Assembly (NCBI GenBank): GCA_045634365.1
Contig: JAZRAC010000072.1
Span: forward strand, 1 to 64,000
Source of the DNA: HGM04593 sp045634365
GTDB lineage: Bacteria > Bacteroidota > Bacteroidia > Bacteroidales > Bacteroidaceae
DNA length: 64,000 bases
Direction of reading: 5' to 3'
How positions within the stretch are numbered: the first letter of the stretch is position 1; every line of letters starts with the position of its first letter. Below the pieces are notes generated by a model. That model was not told the origin of the DNA. It saw only the letters and a program-made list of their open reading frames with translations, and made no database searches. A program made the translations under genes and the position numbers. Shown piece after piece: positions 23,518-32,526 of the stretch.

Positions 23518-26514
23518 TTATTGCTCAATCTTTTTCAGTCTTTCTGTTATCATCTCTTCAATGTCGTCGTTGCCATCGTAATTACTTTGCAACGATAGAA
23601 GATATTGCTTGGCCTCCATAGTGCGCTCTTGCGCGGTGTATAGGTCGGCCAAAAGGATGAAACTGCGTGCCAGCCAATATGTGTGCGGGGTGCTTGTTTC
23701 AATGTAGTCGAAAATAACCTTCTCGCACTCGTCGTATTTCTTATTCTCGAACAGTTGCTTCGCAAGCAGATATTTACCTTCGGCACCATAGATGTTGCGT
23801 GTGTCGTCGGCAAGGCTGCGCAATGTTTTTTCGGCAGCGGCATTCTCTTGCAGTGCAAGCTGTGCTTTTGCAAGGTAATATTCCGTCTCGCTCTTCTGCT
23901 CGGGTTGCAGGGTGCCGTTGGCCAGCAGGGTGGTGGCAACCTCTTTTGTGCGATTGCTGTCGCCTGTGTTGTGTGCGCAACGCAACAGGTTTATGCGGCA
24001 GGCATTCACCCTCTCTTTATTGTTGCTCTTGGCAATTATCTTGTCGTATAGCTCCGCAGCTTTGTTCCACTCGTCGTTGCCGAAGTAAATATCCGAAGCG
24101 TATGCCATTGCCTCCTCGCAGTATTTGCTGTCGGGGAACTTTGTTACCTCCTCCAAATGTTTCAATGCCTCCTCCTTGTTGCCGCTATTGTAGTTTATAA
24201 GTCCTAAATAGTAGTGGCTGTCGATGGTAAAATCTCCTTCCGGGAACTTTTGCAGATAGTCGGCAAATTTTATTTTTGCAGTTTCAAGTTCGTTTCTGCC
24301 ATAGAACTTTTCGGCGGCAATGAATGTGAGCGTGTCAGCTTCGCTGCGTTCAAGGGCCTGCACTCCATCGGTACCGGCAGCAAATTTTGCATACTCCTCA
24401 ACCTCGCCCTGTTCCACATAGAGGTTTTTGAGGTCCTGTGCTGCAATCTGTGCCTCCTCGCTCTGCGGATAGAGTGTTATAATGTTTTTGTATGCCTCTA
24501 TGGCTTTTGCGTGGTTGCCGTTGCTGTTGTAGATAAGTGCCTTTTCGGCTGTGGCGCGGCGGGCAAGGTCGCTCTGCGGGTAACGGCGGGCAAGCGTTTC
24601 AAAAACCTCGATTGCCTTTTCGCTGTTCTCTGTCTCAATGTAGGCACGCCCAAGCTCGTAATACCCCTCCATCGTGTAGTTGCTTGCGGGATACTCCTTG
24701 ATGAGCTGTTCCAGCGTGGCAATCTTTCCCTTGTAGTCCTTTCTCAGTCCTTGCGATATTGCACTGCGATAGAGAGCATAATCGCCATTGGAATTATCGG
24801 CAGCAGCGGCTTTCGCATAGAATTCGTCGGCTTTTTTGTAGTCGCGATTGTAGAAGTGGCAGTCGGCAATGCGGTTCAGAGCATCGGCACGCTGCTCCTT
24901 TTCATTCGCGGCCACCTGTGCGAAGCGTGTGAAAGAGTTTGTTGCCTCGTTGAATTTCCCTTGCTGGAAATATGTGTAGGCAAGGCCGTAGAGGGCTTTG
25001 TTGCCATTCTTGTCGTTAAGGGATATTACACTCTTGTAGCCTTGCTCGGCTTTTGCGAAGAGGTTTTTGTTGTAATACGACTCGGCGCGCCAATAGAGGG
25101 CATCGCTGTATGTCTTTTTGTTATATTTCGCAAGCGCAATCGATTGGTCGAAGTAGCCGATGGCTTTGTCCATATTGCCGGCATTGTACTCCTGCGCTCC
25201 CAAACGATAAAGAACTTTCTGCTTTGCTTCGAGAATTGCAGGGGAGGGGCTGGCTATTTTTTCGATGGATGATAATGCCTCTTTGTAGTTCTGTGAATTT
25301 ATATAAACCTCGGCCAGATAATTGTTCACTTGGTCGCTGTGTTGCGAGGTGGGATAGTCGTTGAGGAAACGCTCGAACAGTTTTACACTCGGGGCGGTGG
25401 GAGAATTGCGTGTGCTGTGCAGGCAGAGGGCGTAGTTGTAGAGTGCCTCCTCGCGCACCTTGCTGTCGTGCGTCATATTCGCCGCCTGCTCAAATGCGTT
25501 GCGTGCATCATCTTTGTTCTCCTCGTTAAGGTTTATAATGCCCAAATGCAACAAGGCATTCTGTGCTATTGCATCGTCGCCCTCGCCACAGGTGGCAAAC
25601 AGTTCTTTGGCCTTTGCCGGCTCCCCTGTTTCAAAGTAACAGAGGGCAAGCTGGTATATGGCTATGCGCTGTTGCTTCTCGGGCGATGTTTTTGTGATAT
25701 ACTCTTCCAAGGGTGCCACAGCCTCGTCGAAACGCTCCTGCCCGAAGCGTGCCGCACCCAAAATCTGCTGCATTGCAATGCCTTGCGGCTTTTCCGCGTG
25801 GTCGGCAATAAATGCTTCGGCCACCTTTGCCGCTTGCTCGTACTTGCCCTCCTTTATGTATATTGCGGCAAGATAGTAGGGTGTTTCAAGATAGAATTTA
25901 TCGGTAAATTCAACTTTTTTGAATCCATTATAGGCCTCTTCAAGCTCGTCGGCGTGATATTGCAGCACGGCAAGGTGGAACTGTGCATCGTCGGCGTGTT
26001 TCTTGCCTGTGGCGGCAAGCTCGGCAAGGTGTGTGCGCGCATTCTGCTCCTCGCCACACTCCGACAGGGTGAGTGAGCGGTAAAGCTCGGCACACTCGCG
26101 TTCCTGCGGCTCCAAACGCTCAAAGTCGCTCTTCCCGAACCACTCCTCGGCAAGTGCGAAATTGTGGCTGTAATAATAGGACTCGGCAATGAGGGCGGCA
26201 ATAACATCGCGACGGCTCGTTTCGGGGTAGTCGGCAAGGTATTGCAACAAAAGGGCGCGTCCTTCAAGATGGTTGGCACCGAATGTGGCTCGGGCGAAGA
26301 GCAACTTATACTCCTGCTCTTCGGCTGCGGTGAGGTTGCGCCTCTCCACCTTGTTCAGAATGTTAAGGGCGGTGCCATACTCTCCGTCGGAGTAGAGCCT
26401 GCGCCCCTCTTGCATCAGCCATCGGTTGTCCTCGATTGATGTTATTGTTTGTGCCGAGATTATTCCGGCTGTTGCTGTCAGTAATAAAAATGATAAAATT
26501 CTCTTCATAGTCAT
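23518..26514 (-). CDS. Large periplasmic tetratricopeptide-repeat protein (998 aa)
   Basis: N-terminal signal peptide (MKRILSFLLLTATAGIISAQ) and then almost entirely TPR helices: repeated 'A..yy..g.y..A...y...i..yP.S..a..A' blocks, e.g. LGRAYIETENSEKAIEVFETLARRYPQSDLARRA. Such repeats build protein-binding solenoids; the C-terminal part resembles YbgF/BamD-like envelope TPRs. Two ATGs (26514 and 26508) are possible; the first overlaps the NUDIX stop (ATGA), implying coupling. It is followed 9 bp later by the barrel protein, so an outer-membrane assembly or transport role is inferred. Confidence 0.82.
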   Translation of the reverse strand: MTMKRILSFLLLTATAGIISAQTITSIEDNRWLMQEGRRLYSDGEYGTALNILNKVERRNLTAAEEQEYKLLFARATFGANHLEGRALLLQYLADYPETSRRDVIAALIAESYYYSHNFALAEEWFGKSDFERLEPQERECAELYRSLTLSECGEEQNARTHLAELAATGKKHADDAQFHLAVLQYHADELEEAYNGFKKVEFTDKFYLETPYYLAAIYIKEGKYEQAAKVAEAFIADHAEKPQGIAMQQILGAARFGQERFDEAVAPLEEYITKTSPEKQQRIAIYQLALCYFETGEPAKAKELFATCGEGDDAIAQNALLHLGIINLNEENKDDARNAFEQAANMTHDSKVREEALYNYALCLHSTRNSPTAPSVKLFERFLNDYPTSQHSDQVNNYLAEVYINSQNYKEALSSIEKIASPSPAILEAKQKVLYRLGAQEYNAGNMDKAIGYFDQSIALAKYNKKTYSDALYWRAESYYNKNLFAKAEQGYKSVISLNDKNGNKALYGLAYTYFQQGKFNEATNSFTRFAQVAANEKEQRADALNRIADCHFYNRDYKKADEFYAKAAAADNSNGDYALYRSAISQGLRKDYKGKIATLEQLIKEYPASNYTMEGYYELGRAYIETENSEKAIEVFETLARRYPQSDLARRATAEKALIYNSNGNHAKAIEAYKNIITLYPQSEEAQIAAQDLKNLYVEQGEVEEYAKFAAGTDGVQALERSEADTLTFIAAEKFYGRNELETAKIKFADYLQKFPEGDFTIDSHYYLGLINYNSGNKEEALKHLEEVTKFPDSKYCEEAMAYASDIYFGNDEWNKAAELYDKIIAKSNNKERVNACRINLLRCAHNTGDSNRTKEVATTLLANGTLQPEQKSETEYYLAKAQLALQENAAAEKTLRSLADDTRNIYGAEGKYLLAKQLFENKKYDECEKVIFDYIETSTPHTYWLARSFILLADLYTAQERTMEAKQYLLSLQSNYDGNDDIEEMITERLKKIEQ

Positions 26515-27050
26515 TTTGTGAAAAGCTGTTTATATTCTGTCGTCAAAAGCTCAATGCCGCGCCTTATGGATGCAAGCCCAAACTCCTCGCTCCTCAATTC
26601 GTCGAGGCTCCTCCATTGTAACTCCTCAACATCGTCGGCAGCCTTTGTTGCGTATCCGTCGGTTCTGCACAGAAAGAAGAGGTCGAGTGTGTGCTCCTCG
26701 TATCCCGAGTAGATATATTTGTTGGGCAGTGAAAAAAGATAGCTGCAACTGCTCACATCAAGCCCCGTCTCCTCTTTTACCTCGCGTGCCACCCCCTGCT
26801 CGGCAGTTTCGTAGCTGTCGATGAAGCCTCCGGGAAGGTCGAGAGTGCCCTTTGCCGGCTCTTTTGCTCGGCGGGCCACAAGAATCTCCCCTTTGTCGTT
26901 GGAGATTATGGCCACGGTTGCTGCAATGGCGTTGAAATAGAGCACAAAGCCACAACTGTCGCAACGCTTCGACTTAAAATCGTTGACACCGAACCTGTTG
27001 CTGCCGCAACGCGGGCAATAACCGAAAATTTCCAAAGGGTGTTGCTGCAT
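26511..27050 (-). CDS. NUDIX hydrolase with N-terminal zinc ribbon
   Basis: Hydrolyses a nucleoside diphosphate linked to another moiety. From MQQHPLEIFGYCPRCGS: a zinc ribbon CPRCG...CDSCG (about 11-35) and a full Nudix box GGFIDSYETAEQGVAREVKEETGL. Zinc ribbon plus NUDIX recalls NudC-like and ADP-ribose/NAD-type enzymes, but 179 residues is shorter than NudC, so the substrate is open. The start at 27050 is chosen because it begins the conserved part. First gene of the operon with the TPR and barrel proteins; its function there is unclear. Confidence 0.85.
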   Translation of the reverse strand: MQQHPLEIFGYCPRCGSNRFGVNDFKSKRCDSCGFVLYFNAIAATVAIISNDKGEILVARRAKEPAKGTLDLPGGFIDSYETAEQGVAREVKEETGLDVSSCSYLFSLPNKYIYSGYEEHTLDLFFLCRTDGYATKAADDVEELQWRSLDELRSEEFGLASIRRGIELLTTEYKQLFTK

Positions 27051-27296
27051 TCTGCTCTGTTTGTTATTCCAATTGCGAAGATACGGCTTTTTAATATATA
27101 ATTTTATGTTTTTATGTATAAAATGCATGAAAATCCTCAAAATAGTAAGCCTTTACGGGGCGATTTTGTTTTTTTATCCCGAGTGATAGGCGAAAAAAGG
27201 AATAAAAGTAGTATTTTTGCAAACGATTGCGGCAATTTGCCTTTTTAAAGGGTGGTTGCACAAATTTGTATGAACTAAATTTAAAATAAGAATATT

Positions 27297-28796
27297 ATGG
27301 CAAACAAAGCATTATTGGTAATTCTCGACGGTTGGGGCATCGGCAACCACGGTAAAGGCGATGTTATTTTCAACACTCCCACTCCCTATTGGGACCATTT
27401 AGTATCTGTTTATCCCAATTCGCAGCTTCAAGCAAGCGGCGAGAATGTGGGCCTTCCCGCAGGGCAGATGGGTAACAGCGAGGTTGGTCACCTTAATATC
27501 GGTGGCGGTCGTGTCGTTTATCAGGACCTGTTGAAGATTAACCGCGCAATAGCCGACGGCTCCATTGCACAGAACCCCGAACTTGTGTCGGCAGTTGAGT
27601 ATGCAAAAAAGAATGGCAAAAAACTCCACTTTATGGGCCTCACTTCCAATGGTGGCGTTCACAGTTCATTGGAGCATTTGGAGGCAATGTATAAATTTGC
27701 TGCCGAGCAGGGCGTGGAGAATGCCTATGTTCACTGCTTTATGGATGGTCGCGACACAGACCCCAAGAGCGGCGCAGGCTTCATTGCCGACCTTACAGCC
27801 AAGAACCTCAAACTTGCAACCATCATCGGCCGCTACTATGCAATGGACCGCGACAAGCGTTGGGAGCGTGTGAAGATTGCCTACGACCTCATTGTAAACG
27901 GCGAGGGCAAGGCTGCCACAGATATGGTGAAAGCCGTTGAAGAATCGTATGCCGAGGGTGTTACCGATGAATTTATCAAGCCCATCGTCAACAGCGCATT
28001 CGACGCTCGCATAGCCGACGGCGATGCAGTAATCTTCTTCAACTACCGCAACGACCGTGCCAAAGAGCTCACCGTGGTTCTCACACAAGAGGATATGCCC
28101 GCCGAGGGAATGCACACAATTCCGGGCCTGCAATATTATTGTATGACTCCCTACGATGCAAAATTCACCGGCGTTCACATTCTTTTCGACAAAGAGAATG
28201 TCGAAAATACACTCGGCGAGTTTGTGTCGAAGCAGGGAATGAAACAGCTGCACATTGCCGAGACAGAGAAGTATGCTCACGTAACATTCTTCTTCAACGG
28301 CGGTCGCGAAGCACCCTACGAAGGCGAGGAGCGCATCCTCGTTCCCTCTCCCAAAGTTGCAACCTACGACCTGCAACCCGAAATGAGTGCCTATGAGGTT
28401 AAGGATAAATTGGTGGCCGAAATTAACTCCGAGAAGTTCGACTTTATCGTTGTTAACTTTGCCAACGGAGATATGGTGGGCCACACAGGCGTTTACAGCG
28501 CAATAGAGAAGGCTGTGCTTGCCGTTGATGCCTGCTTGAAGGATGTTATTGAGGCTGCCCGCGCTCACGGCTACGAGTCAATAATCATTGCCGACCACGG
28601 TAACGCCGACAATGCAGTGAACGCCGACGGCTCGCCCAATACCGCTCACTCTCTTAACCCCGTTCCCTGTGTATATGTGACCAACAAGGAGAACGCAACA
28701 ATAAAAGACGGTATTTTGGCCGACGTTGCCCCCACAATCCTCAAAATTATGGGATTGGAGGCTCCTGCTGATATGACCGGTGAGGCGTTGATTTAA
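27297..28796 (+). CDS. gpmI: 2,3-bisphosphoglycerate-independent phosphoglycerate mutase
   Basis: Interconverts 3- and 2-phosphoglycerate in glycolysis and gluconeogenesis with two metal ions. Alkaline-phosphatase-fold marks: LLVILDGWGIG, the catalytic-serine loop GQMGNSEVGHLNIG, FMDGRDTDP, FFNYRNDRAKEL, and the C-terminal metal sites NFANGDMVGHTG and IIADHGNADNA. Length 499 is near the usual 505-515. A TATTTTTG (27212-27219) upstream is a candidate -7 element. It stands alone with a terminator after it. Confidence 0.96.
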   Translation: MANKALLVILDGWGIGNHGKGDVIFNTPTPYWDHLVSVYPNSQLQASGENVGLPAGQMGNSEVGHLNIGGGRVVYQDLLKINRAIADGSIAQNPELVSAVEYAKKNGKKLHFMGLTSNGGVHSSLEHLEAMYKFAAEQGVENAYVHCFMDGRDTDPKSGAGFIADLTAKNLKLATIIGRYYAMDRDKRWERVKIAYDLIVNGEGKAATDMVKAVEESYAEGVTDEFIKPIVNSAFDARIADGDAVIFFNYRNDRAKELTVVLTQEDMPAEGMHTIPGLQYYCMTPYDAKFTGVHILFDKENVENTLGEFVSKQGMKQLHIAETEKYAHVTFFFNGGREAPYEGEERILVPSPKVATYDLQPEMSAYEVKDKLVAEINSEKFDFIVVNFANGDMVGHTGVYSAIEKAVLAVDACLKDVIEAARAHGYESIIIADHGNADNAVNADGSPNTAHSLNPVPCVYVTNKENATIKDGILADVAPTILKIMGLEAPADMTGEALI

Positions 28797-28813
28797 GAAA
28801 AGTATATAAAATG

Positions 28814-28846
28814 TAACGGCTGTACGGGTATTCCGTGCGGCCGTTA
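28814..28846 (+). terminator. gpmI terminator
   Basis: TAACGGC...GTACGG and CCGTGC...GCCGTTA pair around GTAT, followed by TTTTCC. Confidence 0.8.
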
Positions 28847-28869
28847 TTTTCCTTATATGCAGTGATTAA

Positions 28870-28986
28870 AACTCCCTCCCGGCTAAAGCCGTACTCCCTC
28901 TATAAACAGAGGGAGAGTTTTTGGAATCCAGCTGTCCCTCTTTTGAAAGAGGGACGAGCGCGAATGGAATGAGTGCGGAGGGAGTT
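28870..28986. repeat. 117-bp palindromic repeat A flanking the DUF559 gene
   Basis: Terminal inverted repeats AACTCCCTCC/GGAGGGAGTT enclose two inner hairpins, CTCCCTC...GAGGGAG and GTCCCTC...GAGGGAC (28934-28955). Copy B at 29407-29523 has the same orientation and is identical except that the second 22-bp hairpin is reverse complemented. Confidence 0.9.
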
Positions 28987-29045
28987 AAAAAACGGGAGAG
29001 TGATTTTAATCATTTGTTTGGTGGAAAGAGATTGCTTTTTAAAGT

Positions 29046-29423
29046 ATGGAAGACACTAAAAAAGTGGTTAATAGAAAAGAACTTAAAGGTTTAAGGCGTG
29101 GTCTGCGTCGCAATCTTACTCCGGCCGAAGCAACATTATGGTCACAGCTTAAAGCCGGGAAGTTGGACGGGATTAGTTGGAGGCGGCAATTTTCTGTCGG
29201 GGATTACATATTGGATTTTTATTGTCCGAAATATAAGATATGCATAGAACTTGATGGTGCTTCCCACTATACAATGCAGGGTGATGCCGATGATTTAAAC
29301 AGAACTGAATTCTTGAATTCAAAAGGGATTCGTGTTATTAGGTTTGAGAATAGAGATATTTGGAATAATATAGATGAAGTTTTGGATACTGTAAAAATGT
29401 ATTTACAACTCCCTCCCGGCTAA
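29046..29423 (+). CDS. DUF559 (Vsr-like) endonuclease-domain protein
   Basis: A small PD-(D/E)XK protein of the DUF559 family, related to very-short-patch repair endonucleases. It shows RRNLTPAEATLWSQLKAG, WRRQFSVGDYILDFYCP (catalytic Asp), CIELDGASH and a final 'NSKGIRVIRFEN' strand with helix. Length 125 is typical. The gene sits between two 117-bp palindromic repeats, and its last codons (QLPPG and stop) lie inside repeat B. This arrangement suggests the gene and repeats form a unit, perhaps with the protein acting on the repeats. That is inference. Confidence 0.88.
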   Translation: MEDTKKVVNRKELKGLRRGLRRNLTPAEATLWSQLKAGKLDGISWRRQFSVGDYILDFYCPKYKICIELDGASHYTMQGDADDLNRTEFLNSKGIRVIRFENRDIWNNIDEVLDTVKMYLQLPPG

Positions 29424-29523
29424 AGCCGTACTCCCTCTATAAACAGAGGGAGAGTTTTTGGAATCCAGCTGTCCCTCTTTCAAAAGAGGGACGAGCGCGA
29501 ATGGAATGAGTGCGGAGGGAGTT
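29407..29523. repeat. 117-bp palindromic repeat B
   Basis: Same sequence and orientation as repeat A except the hairpin at 29471-29492, which is the exact reverse complement of its counterpart. It overlaps the 3' end of the DUF559 gene and supplies its stop codon. Confidence 0.9.
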
Positions 29524-29539
29524 TTTTATGAATGCTTTG

Positions 29540-29587
29540 AACTCTCTCCTCCCTCTTCGGGTACTCCCTCTTGTAGAGGGAGAGTTT
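29540..29587. repeat. Degenerate third unit of the DUF559-associated repeat
   Basis: AACTCTCTCC and a hairpin ACTCCCTCTTGTAGAGGGAGAGT resemble the left half of repeats A and B. The rest to 29682 shows no gene I can support. Confidence 0.6.
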
Positions 29588-29682
29588 GGGACCGCCCCAC
29601 GGTGGAAGAGTTTAAAAAAGCGGGAGAATTGTTTAATCGCAAAGTAAAAAGGAAATTAAGGATAAAAATAAACACATAAATT

Positions 29683-30267
29683 ATGGTACAGATAGGTGAT
29701 GCAATAGTATCTTTCGACCTTTTTCAAGAATATTTCTGCTGCAACTATTCGCAATGCAAAGGAGTTTGTTGCATAGAGGGCGACGCAGGTGCGCCGGTGC
29801 TTATAGACGAGGTTGAGAAACTCGAAGAGGCGTTGGAGGTGATAGTCGATGAAATGTCGCCCGAGGCCCGCGCCATTGTCGATGAACAGGGCGTGGTGTA
29901 CACCGACCGCGACGGCGACCTTGTAACCTCCATTGTCAATGGCAAGGATTGTGTGTTTGCCTCGCGCGACGAGAATGGCGGCTGCATCTGCCTCATAGAG
30001 AAGGCTTTTAACGAAGGGCGCATCGGGTGGCGCAAGCCCGTATCGTGCTACCTCTATCCTGTGCGCCTGCGCAAGGTGGGCGACCTCATAGGGGTGAACC
30101 TTCACAAATGGGACGTGTGCCGTGGAGCCTTCGTGAAGGGTCGTCGCAAGGGTGTGCGTGCCTACGAGTTTCTTAAAGGCCCTCTCACCGAGCGTTTCGG
30201 CGAGGAGTGGTATAAAGAGCTCTTGCTTGTAGCAAAAGAGTTAGAAAATCAAGGATTGGTTCGATAA
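29683..30267 (+). CDS. DUF3109 family cysteine-rich protein
   Basis: A 194-residue soluble protein with the conserved cysteine pattern of DUF3109: CCNYSQCKGVCC near residue 20, KDCVFA, GGCICLIEKAF, VSCYLYPVR and WDVCRGAF. This is likely a metal or Fe-S site like that of the YkgJ-type CxxxCxxCC proteins. Widely conserved in Bacteroidota with no assigned reaction. Its promoter is not evident; it lies after the DUF559 repeat unit. Confidence 0.88.
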   Translation: MVQIGDAIVSFDLFQEYFCCNYSQCKGVCCIEGDAGAPVLIDEVEKLEEALEVIVDEMSPEARAIVDEQGVVYTDRDGDLVTSIVNGKDCVFASRDENGGCICLIEKAFNEGRIGWRKPVSCYLYPVRLRKVGDLIGVNLHKWDVCRGAFVKGRRKGVRAYEFLKGPLTERFGEEWYKELLLVAKELENQGLVR

Positions 30268-30321
30268 TTCTTTTGATAATTGTTTATAAAAAGGTTGGTT
30301 GAAAATAAATTCCCTCGATAT

Positions 30322-30352
30322 TTTGCTATTGTGTTGAAAAAGACTACATTTG
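30322..30352 (+). promoter_or_regulatory. Promoter of the secreted 593-aa protein
   Basis: TTTG 30322-30325, 19 bp, TACATTTG 30345-30352: a perfect consensus. The predicted start near 30359 leaves a leader of about 110 nt. Confidence 0.7.
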
Positions 30353-30467
30353 CACAATGCTATTGGTGCAGTTTTTTAATTGTACCGTTTTTTTAGTCGA
30401 CAAGGTTGAGGCTTTGTCGAGCTATATTGTTGTTATGAAATATGTTAACTAAATTAAATAAATTACT

Positions 30468-32249
30468 ATGAAAAAATTTTTACTTTCAATTTTTTGTTGC
30501 CTGATGGCTGTGTTCGCTGCAGGCCAGGAGACAGTAACGTTGTCTTGTGGTAAAGAAATAACCTCTACTAGTGGTTCCTATGTCGATGGCAAGATAAAAA
30601 TGTCGACAGACAAAGGCACTGCATCTAATGTTCCAGCTTATAATACAAGTTCAAAAGAACTTCGTTTTTATTATCATAGTTCTGGTAATGGCGGTTCTGC
30701 AACTTTAACAACAGATGGTAGTATTGAAATAACTTCTATTGTATTAACAGCAAGCAGTGCTTCTTATACTCCCAATGTGAAATATAATGTTGATGGCGGT
30801 ACTGATGTTTCAGGAACTTGGGATGGTACAACTATGACAATTTCGAATATTTCTGCAAAAGAAACGTTTAAATTTAGAAATGCAAATACTACTACTAATG
30901 TGCAGTTGCGCATTAAATCAATAACTATTACTTACACAACATCCGATGCTGTAACCCTTGAAAAACCTATAATCTCTCCCGAAGATACGAAGTTTAATGA
31001 TGGTGAAACGCTCATTGTTGAAATTACTGCCGAAGAAGGTGCAACAATACACTACACACTCGACGGCAATGACCCCACCGGAGAAAGTGAAGTTTATTCG
31101 GGCCCTTTGTCAATCACCGAAACAACAACTGTAAAAGCAATTGCAGTTAAGGATGGTTGCAACGATAGCAAAGTAGCCGAGGCTATATATACGAAGATTG
31201 AGGAAGGTGTTGCTGTTGATGTCCTTAACCGCGAATTGACGGGTGTTGGAAATGGTTCAACTACATATGTTTCTTGGTCAGGAAAAACGGCTACTTCAAG
31301 CGCTGTCTATGCAGGGCAGTCTGCCGGTGGCAACGATGCAATACAAATTCGTTCCACTAATAGTAATTCGGGTATTGTGACAACAACATCGGGTGGTAAA
31401 GCAAAGAAAGTTGTTGTTGAATGGCAAGATAATACGTCTAAAGGAAGAACACTTCAAGTATACGGAAATAACAATGCATATACATCTCCCAATGAATTGT
31501 ATGCGACTGCGGGAAATGATAATCAAGGAGAACTTTTGGGTACAATTGTTTGTGGAACATCTACCGAACTTGTAATAGAAGGAGATTATAAGTATATAGG
31601 TTTGCGCTCGGCTAGCGGTGCAATGTATTTGACTTCTGTTGAGATTACTTGGGATAATAAAAAATCCGAAACATTTACATTGAACGTAACTTCTGCCGGC
31701 TGGGCAACTTTGTTCCTTGCAGGTGATGTGATAATTCCCGACGGCGTTATGTGTTACACAGTTTCTTCTTTTAGTGGTAATTATGTGCTGTTAGAAGAGA
31801 TTACTACAGATGTTTTGCCTTCTGAAACAGCTGCAATTGTTGAGGCGACCGAAGGCGATTATCTGTTTGAGTTTAACGGCGAAAAAACCGCATATGCCGG
31901 TACAAACTATTTGAAAGGTACTGCTGCCAACGAATATGTTACCGAGGAGGCTTATGTTCTTTCAGTGGTTGATGGTGAAGTTGGTCTTTACAAGGCGGCA
32001 ATGAATGGTGGTGTTTTCCTTAACAACGCCAACAAGGCATACCTGCCTGCAAGTTCAGTACCCAACAAAACTGTTGAGTTCTATGGCTTCGACTGGGGCG
32101 GTACAACCGGTATTGAGAATATCGAGGGTGTTGCCGGCAACAACTTCGGCGAGGGTGCTATTTATGACCTCACCGGTCGCAAGATTAACTCTATTGCTGT
32201 TTCGGGTATCTACATTATCGATGGCAAGAAGGTTTTTATTAGAAAATAA
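30468..32249 (+). CDS. Secreted multidomain beta-sandwich protein with chitobiase-type C-terminal domain
   Basis: Signal peptide 1-19 (MKKFLLSIFCCLMAVFAAGQ). Residues 21-160 and about 250-395 are two similar Ser/Thr-rich beta-sandwiches. Residues 166-243 match the chitobiase/beta-hexosaminidase C-terminal domain ('ATIHYTLDGNDPT', 'YSGPLSITETTTVKAIAVKDG'). After another beta region the C-terminus reads AIYDLTGRKI...GIYIIDGKKVFIRK, the same sorting-type tail as the sialidase. No catalytic motif is seen, so carbohydrate or surface binding is the likely role. Monocistronic, with its own promoter and terminator. Confidence 0.75.
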   Translation: MKKFLLSIFCCLMAVFAAGQETVTLSCGKEITSTSGSYVDGKIKMSTDKGTASNVPAYNTSSKELRFYYHSSGNGGSATLTTDGSIEITSIVLTASSASYTPNVKYNVDGGTDVSGTWDGTTMTISNISAKETFKFRNANTTTNVQLRIKSITITYTTSDAVTLEKPIISPEDTKFNDGETLIVEITAEEGATIHYTLDGNDPTGESEVYSGPLSITETTTVKAIAVKDGCNDSKVAEAIYTKIEEGVAVDVLNRELTGVGNGSTTYVSWSGKTATSSAVYAGQSAGGNDAIQIRSTNSNSGIVTTTSGGKAKKVVVEWQDNTSKGRTLQVYGNNNAYTSPNELYATAGNDNQGELLGTIVCGTSTELVIEGDYKYIGLRSASGAMYLTSVEITWDNKKSETFTLNVTSAGWATLFLAGDVIIPDGVMCYTVSSFSGNYVLLEEITTDVLPSETAAIVEATEGDYLFEFNGEKTAYAGTNYLKGTAANEYVTEEAYVLSVVDGEVGLYKAAMNGGVFLNNANKAYLPASSVPNKTVEFYGFDWGGTTGIENIEGVAGNNFGEGAIYDLTGRKINSIAVSGIYIIDGKKVFIRK

Positions 32250-32272
32250 GAGGTAAATTAGATACTTCTTTC

Positions 32273-32303
32273 AGGGCCTGCTCTTTTTACAAGGGCAGGC
32301 CCT
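32273..32303 (+). terminator. Terminator of the secreted 593-aa protein gene
   Basis: AGGGCCTGC pairs with GCAGGCCCT, followed by TTTTT. Confidence 0.85.
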
Positions 32304-32392
32304 TTTTTGTGGCGGTTATTTGCTCCTTGTTTTTCGGTGTTGTTGTCGGCAATTCTTTTAATCGGCTATTGTCTTTTCTTTTGCACTTTTTT

Positions 32393-32414
32393 GGGCGCAC
32401 ACGCCGGTGCGCCC
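32393..32414. repeat. Small REP-like hairpin
   Basis: GGGCGCAC 32393-32400 pairs with GTGCGCCC 32407-32414, between the terminator and the GNAT operon. There is no T-run; it may be a REP-type element. Nothing else is seen in 32304-32526. Confidence 0.45.
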
Positions 32415-32526
32415 CTACGGCATAGTGCCCTTTAACACCCGTTAAAAGAGCACGATAATGGGTAGAAATTTGCAGAATTACAAATAATGGAGTAAATTTA
32501 CACGTTAAAATAGAAATATTGTATAA

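Noticed and set aside
29458..29679. 73-codon frame after the DUF559 gene
   Set aside because: Most of it is repeat B and the degenerate third unit; only the last 30 codons look protein-like and no start fits them.
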